This document shows positions 6,934 to 8,921 of a stretch of 8,921 nt of DNA, in pieces. Both the position numbers and the translations under genes were made by a program. This DNA is from Minisyncoccota bacterium. Lineage in GTDB: Bacteria > Patescibacteriota > Minisyncoccia > Minisyncoccales > GWA2-38-27. The DNA is taken from the NCBI GenBank assembly GCA_028717605.1, contig JAQUNM010000019.1, forward strand, positions 1 through 8,921, read 5' to 3'. The notes beneath the pieces were generated by a model, which was not told where the DNA came from, did no database searches, and saw nothing but the letters and a program-made list of their open reading frames with translations. How positions within the stretch are numbered: position 1 is the stretch's first letter; every line of letters begins with the position of its first letter.

Positions 6934-7451
6934 ACTTTGTCTTTTTCTTTTTTATACTTTCTTTGACAAATTTTACAAATAGCCTTGTTCTTAGAAAAAT
7001 CTATTTTATTCCCACATTCACAAGCCCAACCAATAACCTTAACTGGCACTCCTACAGCTATAGCATAGTCTGGAATATCATTGGTTACCACAGACCCTGA
7101 CCCAATCATAGCCCATTGACCAATAGTATTACCGCAAACAATAGTAGAATTAGCTCCTAAGGTTGCTCCTTGTTTTACTAAAGTTGGTAACCATTTACCA
7201 TATTCAGGATATTCTTTTTTAGGATATTTGGCTCTTGGATTTTTATCATTAGTAAAAACAACAGAAGGGCCAACAAAAACATAATCTTCTAAGGTGACAT
7301 AATCCCAGACATCTGTATTAGACTGAATTTTTACCCCATTCCCTATTTTAGCTTTAGAACCAATTAAACAATTATGACCAATTACACAATCTTTACCAAT
7401 AATAGCTCCTTTTAAAACTTGACAATCTTTCCAAATTTTAGACTTTTTCAT
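6921..7451 (-). CDS. wbpD: UDP-amino-sugar N-acetyltransferase with left-handed beta-helix (WbpD/WlbB type)
   Basis: A 176-residue hexapeptide-repeat acetyltransferase that would use acetyl-CoA to acetylate the 3-amino group of UDP-GlcNAc3NA. Repeats of the [LIV]-G-x4 type run through residues about 12-60 and again 92-140 (IIGKDCVIGHNCLIG, TLGANSTIVCGNTIG). They are broken by a loop containing FTNDKNPRAKYP (66-77), which is characteristic of the WbpD/WlbB group. The sequence VGVPVKVIGW (133-142) closes the helix. The tail carries Cys144, Cys146, Cys159 and Cys162 (CxC then CxxC), a zinc-ribbon-like arrangement that I recall in other WbpD-like proteins. These enzymes work as trimers in the cytoplasm. 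The gene overlaps the oxidoreductase gene by 14 bases and the aminotransferase gene by 13. No Shine-Dalgarno is visible, so coupled translation is likely. Confidence 0.95.
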   Translation of the reverse strand: MKKSKIWKDCQVLKGAIIGKDCVIGHNCLIGSKAKIGNGVKIQSNTDVWDYVTLEDYVFVGPSVVFTNDKNPRAKYPKKEYPEYGKWLPTLVKQGATLGANSTIVCGNTIGQWAMIGSGSVVTNDIPDYAIAVGVPVKVIGWACECGNKIDFSKNKAICKICQRKYKKEKDKVCQI

Positions 7452-8223
7452 AAATTTTTTCTATTAATTTAATTGATTTTAAACATTCTTCAGGTAAAAC
7501 TCCTTTTTTCTCTAATAAATCTTGATAAACAAAAACATGTAAATTTTCAAAAGCCAAGTTATCTTTAGAAGAAAAATTATAATCAAGACCATTTATTTTA
7601 AAAACTCTTCTTTGTTTTTCTCTAGTTTCATCTGTATTGACTCGCCAAGAACAAGTATAGTTTTTTCCTTTAATTATTCCTTTGGCTGTTTTATCATCTA
7701 TACAATCAGTTTTAACCTCAAGAGCACCTCCAAATAAGTATAAAAGTAGATCAAAATAATGAATACCTAGATTAAAAACTACTCCGCCTGATCTTTGCTT
7801 TTGTCCTTTCCAACATTGATAATATTCAGGGTCTCTATGAACAGAAATATCCATTTGAATTTCGTATTTTTTATCTTTAGATATTTCTTTTTTCAATTCT
7901 TTAGTTAAGGGATGATGTCTTAATTGCAAAACTGTAAAAACATTTTTATTCTTTATTAACTCCATATCTTTAGAATTAATAACTAAAGGTTTTTCACAAA
8001 GAACAATCTTTTTATTCTCTAATGCTTTTTTAACCATTGAAAAGTGCAAATCATTAGGAGTTAGAATAACAACACAATCAGCATTAGTTTTTTCTATAGC
8101 TTGTTGCCAATAACTCTCCCCTTTTTCTATTCCAAAACAATCTACAATTTCCCCTTTTATTTGTTCAATTGCCTTTTTATGAGTTGGAGATATAAAGCCA
8201 TTACCAATTAATAAAAATTTCAT
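7438..8223 (-). CDS. wbpB: Gfo/Idh/MocA oxidoreductase, UDP-GlcNAcA 3-dehydrogenase (WbpB/WlbA type)
   Basis: A 261-residue NAD-dependent enzyme. The Rossmann start is FLLIGNGFISPTH (3-15), then VVILTPNDLH (51-60) and the family signature CEKPL (76-80, with E77, K78, P79). LQLRHH (99-104) and the WKG at 138-140 are typical of the WlbA subgroup. GGVVFNLGIHYFDLL (146-160) carries the expected active-site His155. It would oxidise C3 of UDP-GlcNAcA to the 3-keto sugar used by the aminotransferase. In studied pathways of this kind the cofactor is recycled with 2-oxoglutarate. The protein is shorter than the WbpB/WlbA enzymes I know (about 316-350), mainly in the N-terminal domain after the first Rossmann unit and at the C-terminus. 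No frame break is visible. Its ATG overlaps the dehydrogenase stop by one base (TAATG), which fixes the start and implies coupling. Confidence 0.93.
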   Translation of the reverse strand: MKFLLIGNGFISPTHKKAIEQIKGEIVDCFGIEKGESYWQQAIEKTNADCVVILTPNDLHFSMVKKALENKKIVLCEKPLVINSKDMELIKNKNVFTVLQLRHHPLTKELKKEISKDKKYEIQMDISVHRDPEYYQCWKGQKQRSGGVVFNLGIHYFDLLLYLFGGALEVKTDCIDDKTAKGIIKGKNYTCSWRVNTDETREKQRRVFKINGLDYNFSSKDNLAFENLHVFVYQDLLEKKGVLPEECLKSIKLIEKIYEKV

Positions 8224-8921
8224 TAGAAATAAAAGACATTTTTATACTTCCTCGACTTTATTGCGTTTCTGGTATCTACTATTAAATTAGCTTTCTGAGC
8301 TATTTTTTCATAATCAAAATCAGAATGATCAGTTAAAATTAAAACTAAATCATAATTTTTTAAAATTTTCTCTTGGTATTTAATGCTTTTGAAAGACTTA
8401 TCTTTAATTTTAATTTCTTTGACAAAAGGATCAAAATAATCAATTTTAGCTCCTTTTCTTAACAAATCAGGAATTAAATCATAAGCAGCTGATTCTCTTA
8501 GATCTCCAATATCTTTTTTGTAACTTACTCCCCAAATTAATATTTTAGAACCTCTAAGAGACTTTTTTTTCTTATTCAAAGTTGTAATAATAGAAGTGGT
8601 AACAAAGTGGGGCATTTGTTCATTAATTTCTCCAGCTAATTCTATAAATCTTGTCCAAAAATTATATTCTCTAGCTTTATAGCTTAAATAAAAAGGATCT
8701 AAAGGAATGCAATGTCCTCCTATTTTGGGAGAAGGATAAAATGGCATAAAACCATAAGGCTTTGTTTTAGCAGCTTCAATTACTTCCCAAATATCAATTC
8801 CCATCTTACTACAAAAAAGAGATAATTCATTGATCATAGAAATATTAATCAATCTAAAAGTATTTTCTAAAATTTTGGTCATTTCAGCTGTTTCTGTAGA
8901 ACTCAAGGGCATAACTTGACC
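8223..8921 (-). CDS. wbpA: UDP-GlcNAc 6-dehydrogenase (WbpA-like), N-terminus off the window
   Basis: The last 232 residues of a UDP-glucose/UDP-HexNAc dehydrogenase, which oxidises C6 of a UDP-sugar to the carboxylate with two NAD+. The frame is open to the window edge (codons for G-Q-V precede an internal Met at 8910-8912), so that Met is not the start. The N-terminal NAD-binding Rossmann domain is missing from view. Visible from this Met: SSTETAEMTKILENTFR (4-20), the central dimer helix; GFMPFYP (54-60); the catalytic cysteine in GGHCIPLDP (65-73; Cys codon at 8709-8711); and the UDP-binding C-terminal domain with ILIWGVSYKKDIGDLRESAA and FDPF. The FMPFYP-type region and the following four genes point to UDP-GlcNAc rather than UDP-glucose as substrate; that is inference. 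It is the most upstream visible gene of the set, so the promoter is probably outside the window. Confidence 0.94.
   Translation of the reverse strand, partial: GQVMPLSSTETAEMTKILENTFRLINISMINELSLFCSKMGIDIWEVIEAAKTKPYGFMPFYPSPKIGGHCIPLDPFYLSYKAREYNFWTRFIELAGEINEQMPHFVTTSIITTLNKKKKSLRGSKILIWGVSYKKDIGDLRESAAYDLIPDLLRKGAKIDYFDPFVKEIKIKDKSFKSIKYQEKILKNYDLVLILTDHSDFDYEKIAQKANLIVDTRNAIKSRKYKNVFYF

Noticed and set aside
6903..7100. A 65-codon plus-strand open frame
   Set aside because: It lies opposite the acetyltransferase and aminotransferase genes, has no family features, and is expected by chance in AT-rich DNA.
8910..8912. ATG as a possible start of the right-edge dehydrogenase
   Set aside because: The frame stays open to the window edge and the Met lies just before the conserved SSTETAEMTK helix in the middle of the family; the real start is outside.

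Overview
This window is a continuous piece of a bacterial-type surface-polysaccharide locus of the Wzx/Wzy kind. The DNA is very AT-rich, about 28-30% G+C in the lines I counted by hand. Ten genes are visible, all on the minus strand, packed with overlaps or gaps of at most 58 bases. There are no RNA genes, insertion sequences or repeat arrays, and no gene-free stretch over 60 bases. Eight of the nine visible stops are TAA and one is TGA. No in-frame TGA or TAG interrupts any gene, so the standard code fits. I saw no Shine-Dalgarno sequence at a useful distance from any of the nine visible start codons. Low G+C, tight packing, missing Shine-Dalgarno sites and the general look of the proteins would suit a candidate-phyla (Patescibacteria/CPR-like) or another uncultured anaerobic lineage. 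That is an impression, not proof.

In transcription order (right to left), the right half (8921 to 4754) makes a sugar nucleotide. It holds a UDP-GlcNAc 6-dehydrogenase (N-terminus off the window), an NAD-dependent 3-oxidoreductase of the WbpB/WlbA type, a left-handed beta-helix N-acetyltransferase (WbpD/WlbB), a PLP 3-aminotransferase (WbpE/WlbC) and a non-hydrolysing UDP-HexNAc 2-epimerase (WbpI/WlbD). Together these give the full set from UDP-GlcNAc to UDP-2,3-diacetamido-2,3-dideoxy-mannuronic acid (UDP-ManNAc3NAcA). They stand in the same relative order as in the P. aeruginosa wbp and Bordetella wlb clusters.

The left half (4764 to 1) uses the sugar. It holds a GT4 glycosyltransferase, a Wzy-like repeat-unit polymerase, a membrane-anchored GT2 glycosyltransferase of the ExoA type, a class I SAM methyltransferase, and the start of a monotopic phosphoglycosyl transferase that would begin the lipid-linked unit. 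No flippase or chain-length regulator is visible; they may lie outside the window.

The most interesting internal structure is compositional. The GT4 and polymerase genes (2251-4764) carry about four to five times more CpG than the sugar-nucleotide genes on the right (5887-8921), at nearly equal G+C, and they use CGN arginine codons that the aminotransferase gene does not use. This suggests the polymerase/glycosyltransferase block was swapped in. I see no evidence for an undescribed defence or mobile system; this is a polysaccharide locus with some unusual details.
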